In this document: positions 50,896-59,689 of the stretch, one piece after another | Position numbering within the stretch: the stretch's first letter is position 1 | Layout: every line of letters begins with the position of its first letter | Source of the DNA: Kistimonas asteriae | Lineage (GTDB): Bacteria > Pseudomonadota > Gammaproteobacteria > Pseudomonadales > Endozoicomonadaceae | DNA: 64,000 bases | Assembly: GCF_018263925.1 (NCBI RefSeq) | Contig: NZ_JAEVHF010000019.1 | Location: 32,334-96,333 of the forward strand | Reading direction: 5' to 3' | Notes under the pieces: model-generated | What the model was told of the DNA's origin: nothing | The model's input: only the letters and a program-made list of their open reading frames with translations | Database searches by the model: none | Program-made: the position numbers and the translations under genes

Positions 50896-52890
50896 CTACG
50901 CTAAAGTTAGGAGGAGGCTATCCGGAACATTATCTGTAAATGATTGGATACTGACATAAGACCTGTCTTCACGATCATCATTGGGCTGATCAACATAACA
51001 GAATAACGTGTCGAGCAATGAGGCACTTCGTTCATCCGGGTGTGTGAAGAACCAGGTTGAGAGGTTATTGAGCGTCAAACGTTTTAAATCGATATTCTCA
51101 AAGTTATCGAGAATCCAGTCGGTGACAATCCCATGCTGTGGGTGTCCAAAAGAGGTTTCATGATGGGTAGCAACTTGTGTTAACAGTGTCTTCAGTAAGA
51201 TTTTGACGACATCAAAGTCATTCCATGACTGTTTTGTCCCTGATGCCTGTTGTTTCTCTGTCTCTGAAGAGAGTACGTGCGTCAGTGATGCCATCGCTAG
51301 TTCAGAGGGAACATCATCCAGGTTAATCTCTGACCCGTTAAGCGCAAGCATATCGGCAAAAAGTTGCGCCTTTACGTTTGTTAATGTTGCTTTATAGGTT
51401 GGATTATTCAGACTATCCTGAAGATCTACAGCGCCTTCTCCAACTGACGAAAGATCTAAGTCGTAATCCATTACCTCATGAATCAGTTGAAGCCAACAGA
51501 TCCATGGGTCTTCATAGTGTATTGGCCCAAGTTTATAATGGCCCCAGTGAACAAAGTGACACTCTGTTTCTGTCATAAATTCGCGTAACAGGGTTTGTTT
51601 ATCCGTCGTACTTGTCGCTGTTGCTTTTGCCTGAATGAACGGTAAAAGCTGTAGTTTCGTAATACATCTTGCTGTATCTATGGTGGCCTGGTGGGTTTTC
51701 TGCATATGTTTTCGATTGAAATCCGGGCCTGCAGGACTGAAGAGGGCCGTGACATATTTAGGGCCATTTTCATGCGGATTCTGTGCGGCAGTTTCTTTGA
51801 TAGCCTCATACATGTCATCGGAATATCCCGTATCACCCGCATCCAAAATGCATTCATTTTCTGTCATCACAAGATAACCGTACCCTGGTGCTTTGTGAAA
51901 ATTGGTTAAGGGATTTGTGCCTGCCCAGTGGTTTGTGGGAATAGCAGCTAGCGTTGCCACTTGTTCACCATTTTGGTTTATCGCATAGGGTACAAAGGGA
52001 TTCATGCGTAATCCTGTCGTTGAGCCATCTTCCCATTGGTAATCAAGCGCATTTTTGAAGATGGAATCGATTTTTTCAGAGCCCGCGGGAAAACACAGAC
52101 GGGTTCTGATGGGTTTCTCGGGGACGACCTCGCTGGCCGTTTTTTCGAAAAAAGAAGGGAATTTCTGTTTAATAATACTGATAATACGATTAGCAATGCG
52201 TCGGCAGAGTGCAGGTACCTGTATAAATAGTTTGTATAGCCGTGTGTTCTTAAAGTGGTCTTTATGAGCATGGGTAACCATTGCGGCGTCGGTATTTTCG
52301 AGCCCTTTGGGAATGATGGGCTTTAATTGTGGGCTATAACCCGGGCCTAGCTGGGTTATAGCGGGATCAATATCCAAATACAGCATTTGGTCGGTTTTGG
52401 CGGGTACCGCGAGACTCAGGTAGGCATGTCCCCGTTTAATAAAACCGCCGCGGTTAGTTTTTTGGCCGCAGGGGATGACGCCTTTTTCAACGTTCTGTTG
52501 AGCTTTTTCTTTGATATCCTTGTTTAAGAAAAACAGGTCTTTGCCGGCACAAAGGCGTTTTATTTTTTCCCAAAATGTTGATAGGCCGATTTTCAAAGCA
52601 TCGATGGGATCTCGCCAGCGGGCAATCCATGGGTGAGCGGTTTGGAGAGAATAATATCTCCTTTCCTTTAGAGGGACCGAGTCTGAGGCTCCCCATTCGC
52701 TGTAAGGAACTCTTCTCCAGGAGCAAGAAGAACAATCTGCTGATTTTTCCCATACCGCCAGCTTATCCGCGTAGGCTTCTATCTTTTTGCCTTGATAGCA
52801 GGCAGAAGCCCCTTGTATAGAAATTGGAGGTCTGTCTTCAATGGGAGACGTAGGAATAATGGGCGTTATCTTCCCTGCCGATGTCTGCAC
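50896..52890 (-). CDS. NAPE-PLD-like metallo-beta-lactamase-fold hydrolase
   Basis: A 664-residue protein. The metal motif THAHKDHF has His207, His209, Asp211 and His212. NHWAGTNPLTNF, then LDAGDTGY (Asp353) and HWGHYKLGPIHYEDPW (His448) follow in the order seen in N-acylphosphatidylethanolamine phospholipase D and its bacterial relatives, where HWS...LW, AGDTGY and HWGTF..EP occur. About 170 residues before and 200 after the core are extra. No signal peptide. It lies in the polA-engB interval, inserted between small RNA candidates 2 and 3. Release of N-acylethanolamine-type lipids is an inference. Confidence 0.72.
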   Translation of the reverse strand: MQTSAGKITPIIPTSPIEDRPPISIQGASACYQGKKIEAYADKLAVWEKSADCSSCSWRRVPYSEWGASDSVPLKERRYYSLQTAHPWIARWRDPIDALKIGLSTFWEKIKRLCAGKDLFFLNKDIKEKAQQNVEKGVIPCGQKTNRGGFIKRGHAYLSLAVPAKTDQMLYLDIDPAITQLGPGYSPQLKPIIPKGLENTDAAMVTHAHKDHFKNTRLYKLFIQVPALCRRIANRIISIIKQKFPSFFEKTASEVVPEKPIRTRLCFPAGSEKIDSIFKNALDYQWEDGSTTGLRMNPFVPYAINQNGEQVATLAAIPTNHWAGTNPLTNFHKAPGYGYLVMTENECILDAGDTGYSDDMYEAIKETAAQNPHENGPKYVTALFSPAGPDFNRKHMQKTHQATIDTARCITKLQLLPFIQAKATATSTTDKQTLLREFMTETECHFVHWGHYKLGPIHYEDPWICWLQLIHEVMDYDLDLSSVGEGAVDLQDSLNNPTYKATLTNVKAQLFADMLALNGSEINLDDVPSELAMASLTHVLSSETEKQQASGTKQSWNDFDVVKILLKTLLTQVATHHETSFGHPQHGIVTDWILDNFENIDLKRLTLNNLSTWFFTHPDERSASLLDTLFCYVDQPNDDREDRSYVSIQSFTDNVPDSLLLTLA

Positions 52891-53041
52891 TACTGAGTTC
52901 CATGTGTGGTTGATTTAAAAAGATCTTTGTTAATAGACAGCCAATTACGGAAAAAATTCAGAATGATTGGGCAGGTCGTTATCTATTTCATTTGTTTATA
53001 AGAACGCTGTTTTGCTGTTCCTGTTATTTGTTGTGGATCGG

Positions 53042-53068
53042 GAACCAATGCGTCCGTCGTTGGTCAAA
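53042..53068 (+). promoter_or_regulatory. Sigma-E-type promoter of sRNA candidate 3
   Basis: GGAACCA with GAACCA at 53042-53047, 16-nt spacer, TCAAA at 53064-53068. The spacing is that of the two promoters after polA, and the -10 fits the E. coli sigma-E form (GTCAAA here). Confidence 0.55.
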
Positions 53069-53074
53069 TGTTAT

Positions 53075-53197
53075 GTAATACCTGTGAACATCACCCCCCA
53101 TGTGATGATCCATCGCGGGTATTGCACCATACCGTCGGTTATCGGAGCTCCGACGTTTAGCTCCGGCTCTCCGTTCCAGGAGGCCGGGGCTTTTTTT
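53075..53197 (+). ncRNA. Candidate small RNA 3, upstream of the engB 3' end
   Basis: About 123 nt. A hairpin CATCAC / GTGATG shows the loop CCCCCAT (53089-53107), then GGTAT / ATACC, then a palindrome TCGGAGCTCCGA, then a long terminator stem (GCTCCGGC-CTCC / GGAG-GCCGGGGC) with seven T (53191-53197). The T-run is on the + strand, whereas engB is on the minus strand, so the terminator cannot belong to engB. There is no + strand gene upstream for over 2 kb. The C-rich loop is typical of target-binding sites. Confidence 0.65.
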
Positions 53198-53212
53198 ACC
53201 GGTTATTTGTCA

Positions 53213-53836
53213 TTATTCGGCGTCATCGACCAGCAGCCAGGAATCCAGCCGGGCGGTCAGTTCTTCGACACCGGTGCGTTTCAGGGAGGAAAACAGCTGA
53301 ATGCTCAGCTGAGCATCCCATTCTTTCAGATCATTACGGATTTTAATGAGCGCGCTTTTGGCAGCGCCGAAGTTCAGTTTGTCTGCCTTGGTTAGCAGGA
53401 TATGGATGGGCATTCGGCTATCCCGGGCCCAGTCCAGCATGATCTGGTCAAACTCCTTCATGGGATGGCGGATATCCATCAATAACACCACACCGACCAG
53501 GCTCTGGCGTTTTTCCAGGTATTCGCCGAGGTGTTTCTGCCAGTCCTGCTTCATGGCCACAGGTACCTTGGCGTAGCCGTAGCCGGGCAGGTCGACCAGG
53601 CGGTGTTCCTCGTCAATAGGAAAAAAATTGATCAGCTGGGTGCGTCCCGGCGTCTTACTGGTGCGTGCCAGGCTGCTGGAACCCGTGAGGGTATTCAGGG
53701 CACTGGACTTGCCGGCGTTGGAACGACCGGCAAACGCCACTTCCCGGCCGGTATCGGCAGGACACTGGTCCAACCGCGCGGCGCTGGTCTCGTATCGTGT
53801 TGTACGATAGTTTAGGCCGGTCATCTGTTCAGACAT
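53213..53836 (-). CDS. engB: Ribosome biogenesis GTPase EngB (YsxC/YihA)
   Basis: A 207-residue TrmE-Era-EngA-EngB-family GTPase. G1 GRSNAGKS (37-44), G2 region TPGRTQLINFF, G3 DLPGYG, G4 LTKADK and G5 FSS are all visible. It acts in assembly of the large ribosomal subunit. Downstream of polA and on the opposite strand is the usual place; here about 2.7 kb separate them. Confidence 0.95.
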   Translation of the reverse strand: MSEQMTGLNYRTTRYETSAARLDQCPADTGREVAFAGRSNAGKSSALNTLTGSSSLARTSKTPGRTQLINFFPIDEEHRLVDLPGYGYAKVPVAMKQDWQKHLGEYLEKRQSLVGVVLLMDIRHPMKEFDQIMLDWARDSRMPIHILLTKADKLNFGAAKSALIKIRNDLKEWDAQLSIQLFSSLKRTGVEELTARLDSWLLVDDAE

Positions 53837-53907
53837 GAAAAGAACTCATTTACGGTGAAAATCGGTTAATTGACTACCTGCAATCGGCGCGGACACGGAT
53901 TACCATG

Positions 53908-53936
53908 TTCTGATTGCAGGGTCGATAGTATATAAT
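53908..53936 (+). promoter_or_regulatory. Probable sigma-70 promoter of the cytochrome c genes
   Basis: TATAAT at 53931-53936 with TTCTGA 17 nt upstream, about 140 nt before the cytochrome c5 gene. The -10 is perfect and the -35 weak. Confidence 0.5.
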
Positions 53937-54078
53937 GCTGACGCTATAGTGCGAGCCGGTCTTAAGCTCAATCAATAACGATAAAGGTATTGCACTGCAG
54001 TGAAAGACGGAAAAACAGCCTGTTCATGCTTGGCATGACAAAGGATCGAGCCGGATTTCGCTGTCTGATGAGGCGGAT

Positions 54079-54381
54079 ATGAAAATACTAACCAGAAGCG
54101 TTCTGCTGATCGCAGCCGGCCTGATGTCCCAGGCAGCGGTTGCCGGACAGACTCCGGAATCCGTATACCAGAAAGCCTGTAAAATCTGTCACGACACGGG
54201 TGTGGCCGCGGCTCCCCGCAAGGGCAATGCAGCTGACTGGGAGGCTCGTCTGCAATTGCCGATGGAAACGCTGGTGAACAGCGTCGTCCAGGGCAAGGGG
54301 GCCATGCCCCCTAAAGGCATGTGTATGGACTGCACGGCCGAGGATTATGAGGCGGTAATCCGCTATATGTCTGGGCAATAG
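54079..54381 (+). CDS. Cytochrome c5 family protein
   Basis: A 100-residue periplasmic monoheme cytochrome with a signal peptide ending AVA. The heme motif is CKICH (Cys34, Cys37, His38), and the distal Met lies in GAMPPKGMCMDC; the Cys pair there is a feature of cytochrome c5. It carries electrons to oxidases and may supply the oxidase encoded at 22477. It is followed after 54 nt by cytochrome c4. Confidence 0.92.
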   Translation: MKILTRSVLLIAAGLMSQAAVAGQTPESVYQKACKICHDTGVAAAPRKGNAADWEARLQLPMETLVNSVVQGKGAMPPKGMCMDCTAEDYEAVIRYMSGQ

Positions 54382-54435
54382 ATCTCTGAATACAGAACGG
54401 TAACGCGCTGGATTAGCCGAAAAGCTGGGTTTGCT

Positions 54436-55044
54436 ATGAAAAAAATCATTCTGAGTCTTGTAGTGTCTCTGGGGGTATCGGGTGTTGTGCAGGCGGGAAG
54501 TGGGGATCCGCAGGCAGGCAAGGAAAAAACGGCTGTCTGTGCGGCCTGTCACGGGCCGACCGGTAACAGCATGGCACCGAATTTCCCCAAACTGGCCGGC
54601 CAGGGTGAGGGGTACCTGGTCAAGCAGATCCAGGATATCAAGTCCGGTGAACGCAAGGTGCTGGAGATGACCGGCATGGTGGAAAACCTGTCAGACCAGG
54701 ATATTGCCGATATTTCAGCCTTCTATGCCAGCCAGGCGGTCAGCGTGGGCCAGGTGGATCCGAAGCATATCTCCCTGGGTGAAAAACTGTACCGTGGCGG
54801 TGATGTGGATCGGGGGATTCCGGCCTGCTCCAGTTGCCATTCCCCGACTGGCAAAGGCAACAGCTTGGCGAAGTTCCCGCTGTTGTCCGGTCAGCACCCG
54901 GATTACATCGGCAAGACGCTGCGTGATTTCCGTGAAGGTGACCGTGTGAATGATGGGGATACCAAGATCATGCGCACCATCGCTGAGAAGCTCAGCAACA
55001 AGGAAATCGATGCGCTGGCCAGCTATATCAATGGTCTGCACTGA
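54436..55044 (+). CDS. Diheme cytochrome c4
   Basis: A 202-residue periplasmic protein with two tandem cytochrome c domains: CAACHG (Cys35-His39) and CSSCHS (about residue 134). Met ligands are in MTGMVENL and the matching KIMRTIAEKL of the second half. Signal peptide ends VQA. It donates electrons to terminal oxidases. The polA-engB-cytochrome-dsbA order is as in Pseudomonas. A strong terminator follows. Confidence 0.94.
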   Translation: MKKIILSLVVSLGVSGVVQAGSGDPQAGKEKTAVCAACHGPTGNSMAPNFPKLAGQGEGYLVKQIQDIKSGERKVLEMTGMVENLSDQDIADISAFYASQAVSVGQVDPKHISLGEKLYRGGDVDRGIPACSSCHSPTGKGNSLAKFPLLSGQHPDYIGKTLRDFREGDRVNDGDTKIMRTIAEKLSNKEIDALASYINGLH

Positions 55045-55061
55045 TCCTTCGGGTGATCCAG

Positions 55062-55088
55062 AAAGGCGGCTTAATAGCCGCCTTTTTT
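55062..55088 (+). terminator. Intrinsic terminator of the cytochrome c5-c4 operon
   Basis: AAGGCGGC / GCCGCCTT stem with a 6-nt loop followed by six T, 18 nt after the stop. Confidence 0.93.
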
Positions 55089-55336
55089 GTGTCTGATATT
55101 CCATTCCTTCGTTCAATCTACGTACTCTTTCCTGCCCACAAACCCCTGAAGCCTGTTTATTCATGGGATACGGCACTATTGTTTTGAAAGTTTGTCTATT
55201 GTGGACGGAGGGGATGGCAGCCTGACTGAGCTGACAATATCGGTACAACAGGTGCCAATACCGATACTTCCGAATATTTCTTTTTGTTATATAGATCACA
55301 CATAAATACATCATGTTTGGAGCAGTGGAGAGTCGT

Positions 55337-55999
55337 ATGCGAAAGCTGTTATGTGGGCTGATCATGGCCATCGGTCTGGTGGTTGTTCAGGCTCAGGCTG
55401 ATGAATACCGGGCAGGCCAGCAATACAAAGTGCTGAAGGAAGCGGTGTCTGTTGAACAAACGGACGGAAAAATCGAAGTCGATACCATCTTCTGGTATGG
55501 CTGCCCTCACTGCTACGATCTGGAAAAGCTGATACCTGCCTGGAAAAAGACGCTGTCAGCCGATGTGGATGTGGTGAAAACGCCGGTTATTTTTGGTCGT
55601 CCTTGGCAACCCCATGCCCAGCTTTTCTACACTTTAGAAGAAATGGGATTGGATGAGACCGCCAATACCGCCATTTTTGAAGCCGTCCAGAAGGAAGGCA
55701 AACGGCTGGACAAGCCGGCTGACATGGCGGATTTCCTGAACGAGCACTTCAAGGTCAACAAGGAGACGTTCCTGAAGACCTATGACTCTTTCGGTGTACG
55801 CAACCAGTCCCAGAAAGCGTATGCTAAAGTCCGGGGCGCCCAGCTGATGGGAGTACCTGCCCTGATTATCGACGGACGCTACGTGGTGGATCCACAGTCT
55901 GCCGGTGGGCTTGAGGAAATGCTCAAGGTCGCCGATGCACTGGTAGATAAGGTTCGCCGGGAAAAGGCGCCACAGCAGAAAGCCGCAACAGCCGGTTAA
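55337..55999 (+). CDS. dsbA: Thiol:disulfide interchange protein DsbA
   Basis: A 220-residue periplasmic thioredoxin-fold oxidase. Signal peptide ends VQAQA; active site CPHC at 56-59, cis-Pro in GVPALII. It puts disulfides into exported proteins. GGAGAG is 6 nt before the ATG at 55337. It is next to the cytochrome c genes, as in pseudomonads, and may be read through into the EEP gene 55 nt on. Confidence 0.95.
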   Translation: MRKLLCGLIMAIGLVVVQAQADEYRAGQQYKVLKEAVSVEQTDGKIEVDTIFWYGCPHCYDLEKLIPAWKKTLSADVDVVKTPVIFGRPWQPHAQLFYTLEEMGLDETANTAIFEAVQKEGKRLDKPADMADFLNEHFKVNKETFLKTYDSFGVRNQSQKAYAKVRGAQLMGVPALIIDGRYVVDPQSAGGLEEMLKVADALVDKVRREKAPQQKAATAG

Positions 56000-56054
56000 G
56001 CCGGTTTTCTGATTCTGGTGTGTTCCGGGAGCCGTACAGACGCAGGTAAAGTCG

Positions 56055-56912
56055 TTGAATGCTATTCGCGGGCTACTGGCCCATCACAAGACAGGTCGTG
56101 GGTTTCATCAGGGGCAGGTGGTTGCCGCCAGCGTTGATGACACCGTTCAGGATGCGGCCCGGAACACCGTCAAGCTGCTGAGCTTTAATATCCAGGTGGG
56201 TATTAATACCCAGCAGTATCGTCACTACCTTACCCGCAGCTGGCAGCATATCCTGCCGACGTCCGCCCGTGTTACCAACCTTGACCAGATTGCACGGTTG
56301 ATCAGTCCTTACGATATTGTCGCCATTCAGGAAGCGGATGGCGGTAGCCTGCGCAGCGGGTTTATCAATCAGATTGAATACCTGGCGCATCGAGCCCGTT
56401 TCCCTTACTGGTATCAGCAGCTTAACCGTAACCTCGGGCGGATTGCCCAGCATAGCAATGGTCTGCTGACACGGCAGGAACCACTGGATCTTGAAGACCA
56501 TAAGCTACCTGGTCTACTGCCTGGTCGTGGAGCGATAGTGACGCGGCTGGGTTCAGCGGAAAATCCACTGCTGGTGGTCATGATGCACTTGGCGCTGAGT
56601 CAGAGAACCCGGAACAATCAGTTGGCCTACATCCGTGATCTGATTAAAGGCTGTGAGCATGTGATTCTTATGGGGGATATGAATACCCATGCAGAACAGT
56701 TGATGGGACATTCACCGCTTAAAGGAAGTGATTTACGGCCTGCGCTGTGGGATGACAACACTTTTCCCAGCTGGCGCCCCCGTAAGTCCCTGGATCATAT
56801 TTTTCTGAGTTCATCTCTGTTCGTCCGGGACTATGGGGTCGTTGATTTTGCGCTTTCTGATCACCTGCCGGTCTCTGTGGAGATTGAGTTACCTTCAGGT
56901 TTCAAGGTCTAG
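56055..56912 (+). CDS. Endonuclease/exonuclease/phosphatase-family hydrolase
   Basis: A 285-residue EEP-fold protein: LLSFNIQVG, the Glu in VAIQEADGGS, VMMHLAL, LMGDMNTH (catalytic Asp/Asn) and LSDHLPV at the end. The GINTQQYRHYLTRSWQHILP segment is typical of the family that follows dsbA in Pseudomonas. It starts with TTG after AGGTAAAG; no ATG lies early in the frame. The substrate may be nucleic acid or a phospholipid and is not known. Confidence 0.85.
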   Translation: MNAIRGLLAHHKTGRGFHQGQVVAASVDDTVQDAARNTVKLLSFNIQVGINTQQYRHYLTRSWQHILPTSARVTNLDQIARLISPYDIVAIQEADGGSLRSGFINQIEYLAHRARFPYWYQQLNRNLGRIAQHSNGLLTRQEPLDLEDHKLPGLLPGRGAIVTRLGSAENPLLVVMMHLALSQRTRNNQLAYIRDLIKGCEHVILMGDMNTHAEQLMGHSPLKGSDLRPALWDDNTFPSWRPRKSLDHIFLSSSLFVRDYGVVDFALSDHLPVSVEIELPSGFKV

Positions 56913-56930
56913 CCTCATATCGTACCCAGC

Positions 56931-58310
56931 TTAGGCAACAACATCTGGCGATCCGCTTGAATGTGTTGGCATGCGGTGCTTTAAATGTGTTTGTGAGGAG
57001 AATGAATCCATATCCGTGGCCTCCATAGAACAGCTTCTTGCGCTTAAATGAACGCTTCTATCAGTAGGTTGGCGGTCTCGATGAAAATCGACCTCAGGTT
57101 CCTCATCGTCATCTAATACGCGAATCGTTGGGCCGCCGTGGTGGGGACGTTGCAGGCCAAACTTGCGTGGGTACGGATATCCATACGAAAACATTCCTGA
57201 AGCTGTATCTGATAAGCTCCCCATCGGAGGTATAGCACTGCGTCGACAAGTTCTGGAATCTTCACGATATTGTGGACGAATAAGAAAGTCGTCAGTGTCC
57301 TCATCATCTTGTAGTTCGTCGATTGTTAAGTCTGAGGCTGTTCTTGGTAAATCCCTGATATGATGCTCGTGGCTTGGTCTGACACGAGAAACATATCCTT
57401 GAGGGGGAATGACGGTATCTTCATGGTGTCGATGGCCGTCTAATGGTTCCCGATGATCGGGTGATTGAGAGATCGCTTCATCGTCCTCAAGTGCGTTCTC
57501 CTCGTTAGGAGTATATTGGTAAACTGCGCCATTTCCATCGGAGTGAACGTAATAATATTTGCCATGAATTGCAGCATAAATGGGGTGATCATATTGAGAA
57601 TCCCCTGAAATCCAATTGCTTAACTGCTCACTATCCATTGCTTTACTGAAGCTTGCTAAACGTTTTAACGGGTTATCCATTGATAAGGGTTTTTGTGTTT
57701 CCAGTTCATAAGATCGAACCAAATTGTTAGCATCTACGAGTAATTGTCTAATAAATCTGAAGTCGTGGAATATAGATTCTTTATCATCATAGAAAGTCGC
57801 TTCGTCTAGGCCCGATAATTCGGAAATGCCACGCTGCAGGGAAGTCTCAGTTCTTTCAGTATTAAATATTGTAAATAATGTATCAAATTGCGGAGGAGTT
57901 GTTAAAAAGGAACTGTATTTATCATCTTCATTTGATTCAATGGAAGTTATGCAATGTTGGTATAGAATGCAAATTGGATCATTATCGTTTAATTGATAAC
58001 CACATGCTTCCAGCTGCATTTTTGTTGCTAATACCGTGTCACAAAAAATTTGTACTTCTTGCTTATATTCGTTTACTAATTCTTTGCTAGCGGCTCCTGC
58101 ATCAATGGTTTCAGTCTTTCTAACCATTAGCTCACGATAGCGCTGTTCCAGGTTTTGTTGCAGATTATCCCTGGCAAAAAGGCCAAGCTGATAATCGTTC
58201 TTTGTTTCTGCAATTTTTCTAATCGAATCTCCAGTTTCTACAGGTGCTTGTTCTGATTGTTGATTGTGTAATAATGTACTGATTGCCGGTAAAAAAGTTG
58301 CGTTGATCAT
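56931..58310 (-). CDS. Orphan acidic/His-rich protein (unknown)
   Basis: A 459-residue protein I do not recognise. The N-terminal 260 residues are mostly helical, with a possible coiled coil (about 50-90). The C-terminal 190 residues are low-complexity and rich in Asp, His, Pro, Arg and Ser (DDDEEPEVDFHRDRQ, RPHHGG), as in disordered eukaryotic-type regions. No signal peptide. The N-terminal coding part is AT-rich compared with hemW and the EEP gene on either side. It is inserted between genes that are otherwise core; a secreted effector is a guess. Confidence 0.62.
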   Translation of the reverse strand: MINATFLPAISTLLHNQQSEQAPVETGDSIRKIAETKNDYQLGLFARDNLQQNLEQRYRELMVRKTETIDAGAASKELVNEYKQEVQIFCDTVLATKMQLEACGYQLNDNDPICILYQHCITSIESNEDDKYSSFLTTPPQFDTLFTIFNTERTETSLQRGISELSGLDEATFYDDKESIFHDFRFIRQLLVDANNLVRSYELETQKPLSMDNPLKRLASFSKAMDSEQLSNWISGDSQYDHPIYAAIHGKYYYVHSDGNGAVYQYTPNEENALEDDEAISQSPDHREPLDGHRHHEDTVIPPQGYVSRVRPSHEHHIRDLPRTASDLTIDELQDDEDTDDFLIRPQYREDSRTCRRSAIPPMGSLSDTASGMFSYGYPYPRKFGLQRPHHGGPTIRVLDDDEEPEVDFHRDRQPTDRSVHLSARSCSMEATDMDSFSSQTHLKHRMPTHSSGSPDVVA

Positions 58311-58394
58311 AATAGGCCTCTGATTTTTGCAATGTTTATTGGATGATATTCCTTGAATATATTGACATTGTTTTTTTTGTTAGGTTCCAATATT

Positions 58395-58429
58395 CCGGTA
58401 AAATAGTCAGGTAGTGACTATTTTACCGG
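58395..58429. repeat. 15-bp perfect inverted repeat between hemW and the orphan gene
   Basis: CCGGTAAAATAGTCA / TGACTATTTTACCGG with a 5-nt loop. It is 43 nt after the hemW stop and 85 nt before the orphan start, so it probably ends the hemW transcript and marks the insert edge. Confidence 0.65.
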
Positions 58430-58471
58430 GAGTCACTCTAGTGAAGAGAAAACCTGAGAGTCTCAATAGAA

Positions 58472-59626
58472 TCAGAAAAGTTCTAAAACTTCATTGAGAA
58501 AGAGGCTTCCCTGGGTAGTAGGTGCTATTTTGTTATTTCTTAACGTTATAAAACCAAGCCCATCTGCTTGCTTCAACGTATTGCTTATCTTCTCAAGCAT
58601 CAGACCTGTTCGTTGAGAGAAATAACGAGCCTCTACGCCTTGGTTGAGCCGCAGGGCATTCATCATGAACTCAAGGGGCAGATCCTCTTCGACCAACGTT
58701 CTATGTCCGGCTTCAAAGGGCTTGGCAGGATTGAGGTAATCTGCCGGAAACCGGGTTTTCCAGTTCCGCAGGATTGCATCCTCTTCCAGAAGGGTAAGCT
58801 TTCCATGGGCTCCGGCGCCGATACCGATGTAATCGCCAAATTGCCAGTAATTCAGGTTGTGCCTGGACTGACGGCCTGGCTGGCTGTAAGCGGAAATTTC
58901 ATACTGCTGGTAGCCGGATTCAGCGAGCAGTGCCTGACCCGCTTCCTGAATATCCCAAAGGGCATCATCTTCCGGCAAGACTGGCGGTCTTGAGTAAAAG
59001 ACGGTATTGGGTTCAATGGTCAGCTGGTACCACGAGAGGTGTGTTGGCTTGAGCGCAATGGCGGTTGTCAGGTCAAAGAGGGCATCGTCCTGGCTTTGGT
59101 TGGGCAGCCCATGCATCAGGTCCAGATTGATATTGGTAAAGCCTGCAGTAAACGCCATTTCCACAGCACGCTGGGCTTCCTCGCCGTGATGAATACGGCC
59201 AAGCTTTTTCAGCTTGTCATCCTGAAAACTCTGAATACCGATAGATAGCCGGTTAATGCCGGTTTGTCGAAACCCGGTGAATTTGTCCTGCTCAAACGTT
59301 CCTGGATTCGCTTCGAGGGTGATCTCAATCTCGTCACTGAAATCGATATGCTGGCGCAGCCCGGCAAACAGTCGCTCATAGGCACTGGGGGATAGCAGGC
59401 TTGGGGTGCCGCCACCGATGAAAATACTGTGCAGGGTTCTACCCTGAATCGCATCCAGAGAGGTTTCAAAATCCTGCAGCAGAGCGTTTACATAGTCCCT
59501 TTCCGGCAGCTCCCCTTTGGCCGTATGGGAGTTGAAATCGCAGTAGGGACACTTTTGGATGCACCAGGGAACATGGACGTAGAGACTGAGAGGTGGAAGG
59601 GTCAGCAAATTGGTTACCGCCAGCAA
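58472..59626 (-). CDS. hemW: Heme chaperone HemW (radical SAM)
   Basis: A 384-residue radical SAM protein of the coproporphyrinogen-III-oxidase-like group. The cluster motif is C22-x3-C26-x2-C29 (WCIQKCPYCDF), followed by IFIGGGTPSLL. HemW carries heme to respiratory enzymes; it lacks the extra Cys of true HemN. The first start is TTG at 59626; a second TTG at 59608 (LLTLPPLSLYVHVP) better fits relatives. It is 63 nt from rdgB, same strand. Confidence 0.92.
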   Translation of the reverse strand: MLAVTNLLTLPPLSLYVHVPWCIQKCPYCDFNSHTAKGELPERDYVNALLQDFETSLDAIQGRTLHSIFIGGGTPSLLSPSAYERLFAGLRQHIDFSDEIEITLEANPGTFEQDKFTGFRQTGINRLSIGIQSFQDDKLKKLGRIHHGEEAQRAVEMAFTAGFTNINLDLMHGLPNQSQDDALFDLTTAIALKPTHLSWYQLTIEPNTVFYSRPPVLPEDDALWDIQEAGQALLAESGYQQYEISAYSQPGRQSRHNLNYWQFGDYIGIGAGAHGKLTLLEEDAILRNWKTRFPADYLNPAKPFEAGHRTLVEEDLPLEFMMNALRLNQGVEARYFSQRTGLMLEKISNTLKQADGLGFITLRNNKIAPTTQGSLFLNEVLELF

Positions 59627-59689
59627 TAACAGGGCCTGGAATCATAAGGGACGGGCACGCAGGACACCATGACCAGCGTGCGCAGAGGA

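Noticed and set aside
50634..50939. 101-codon + strand frame after polA
   Set aside because: It crosses both small RNA candidates and their terminators, and has no ribosome site or conserved features.
52967..53395. 142-codon + strand frame reaching into engB
   Set aside because: It overlaps engB on the other strand and the terminator of small RNA candidate 3; the terminator would lie inside the frame.
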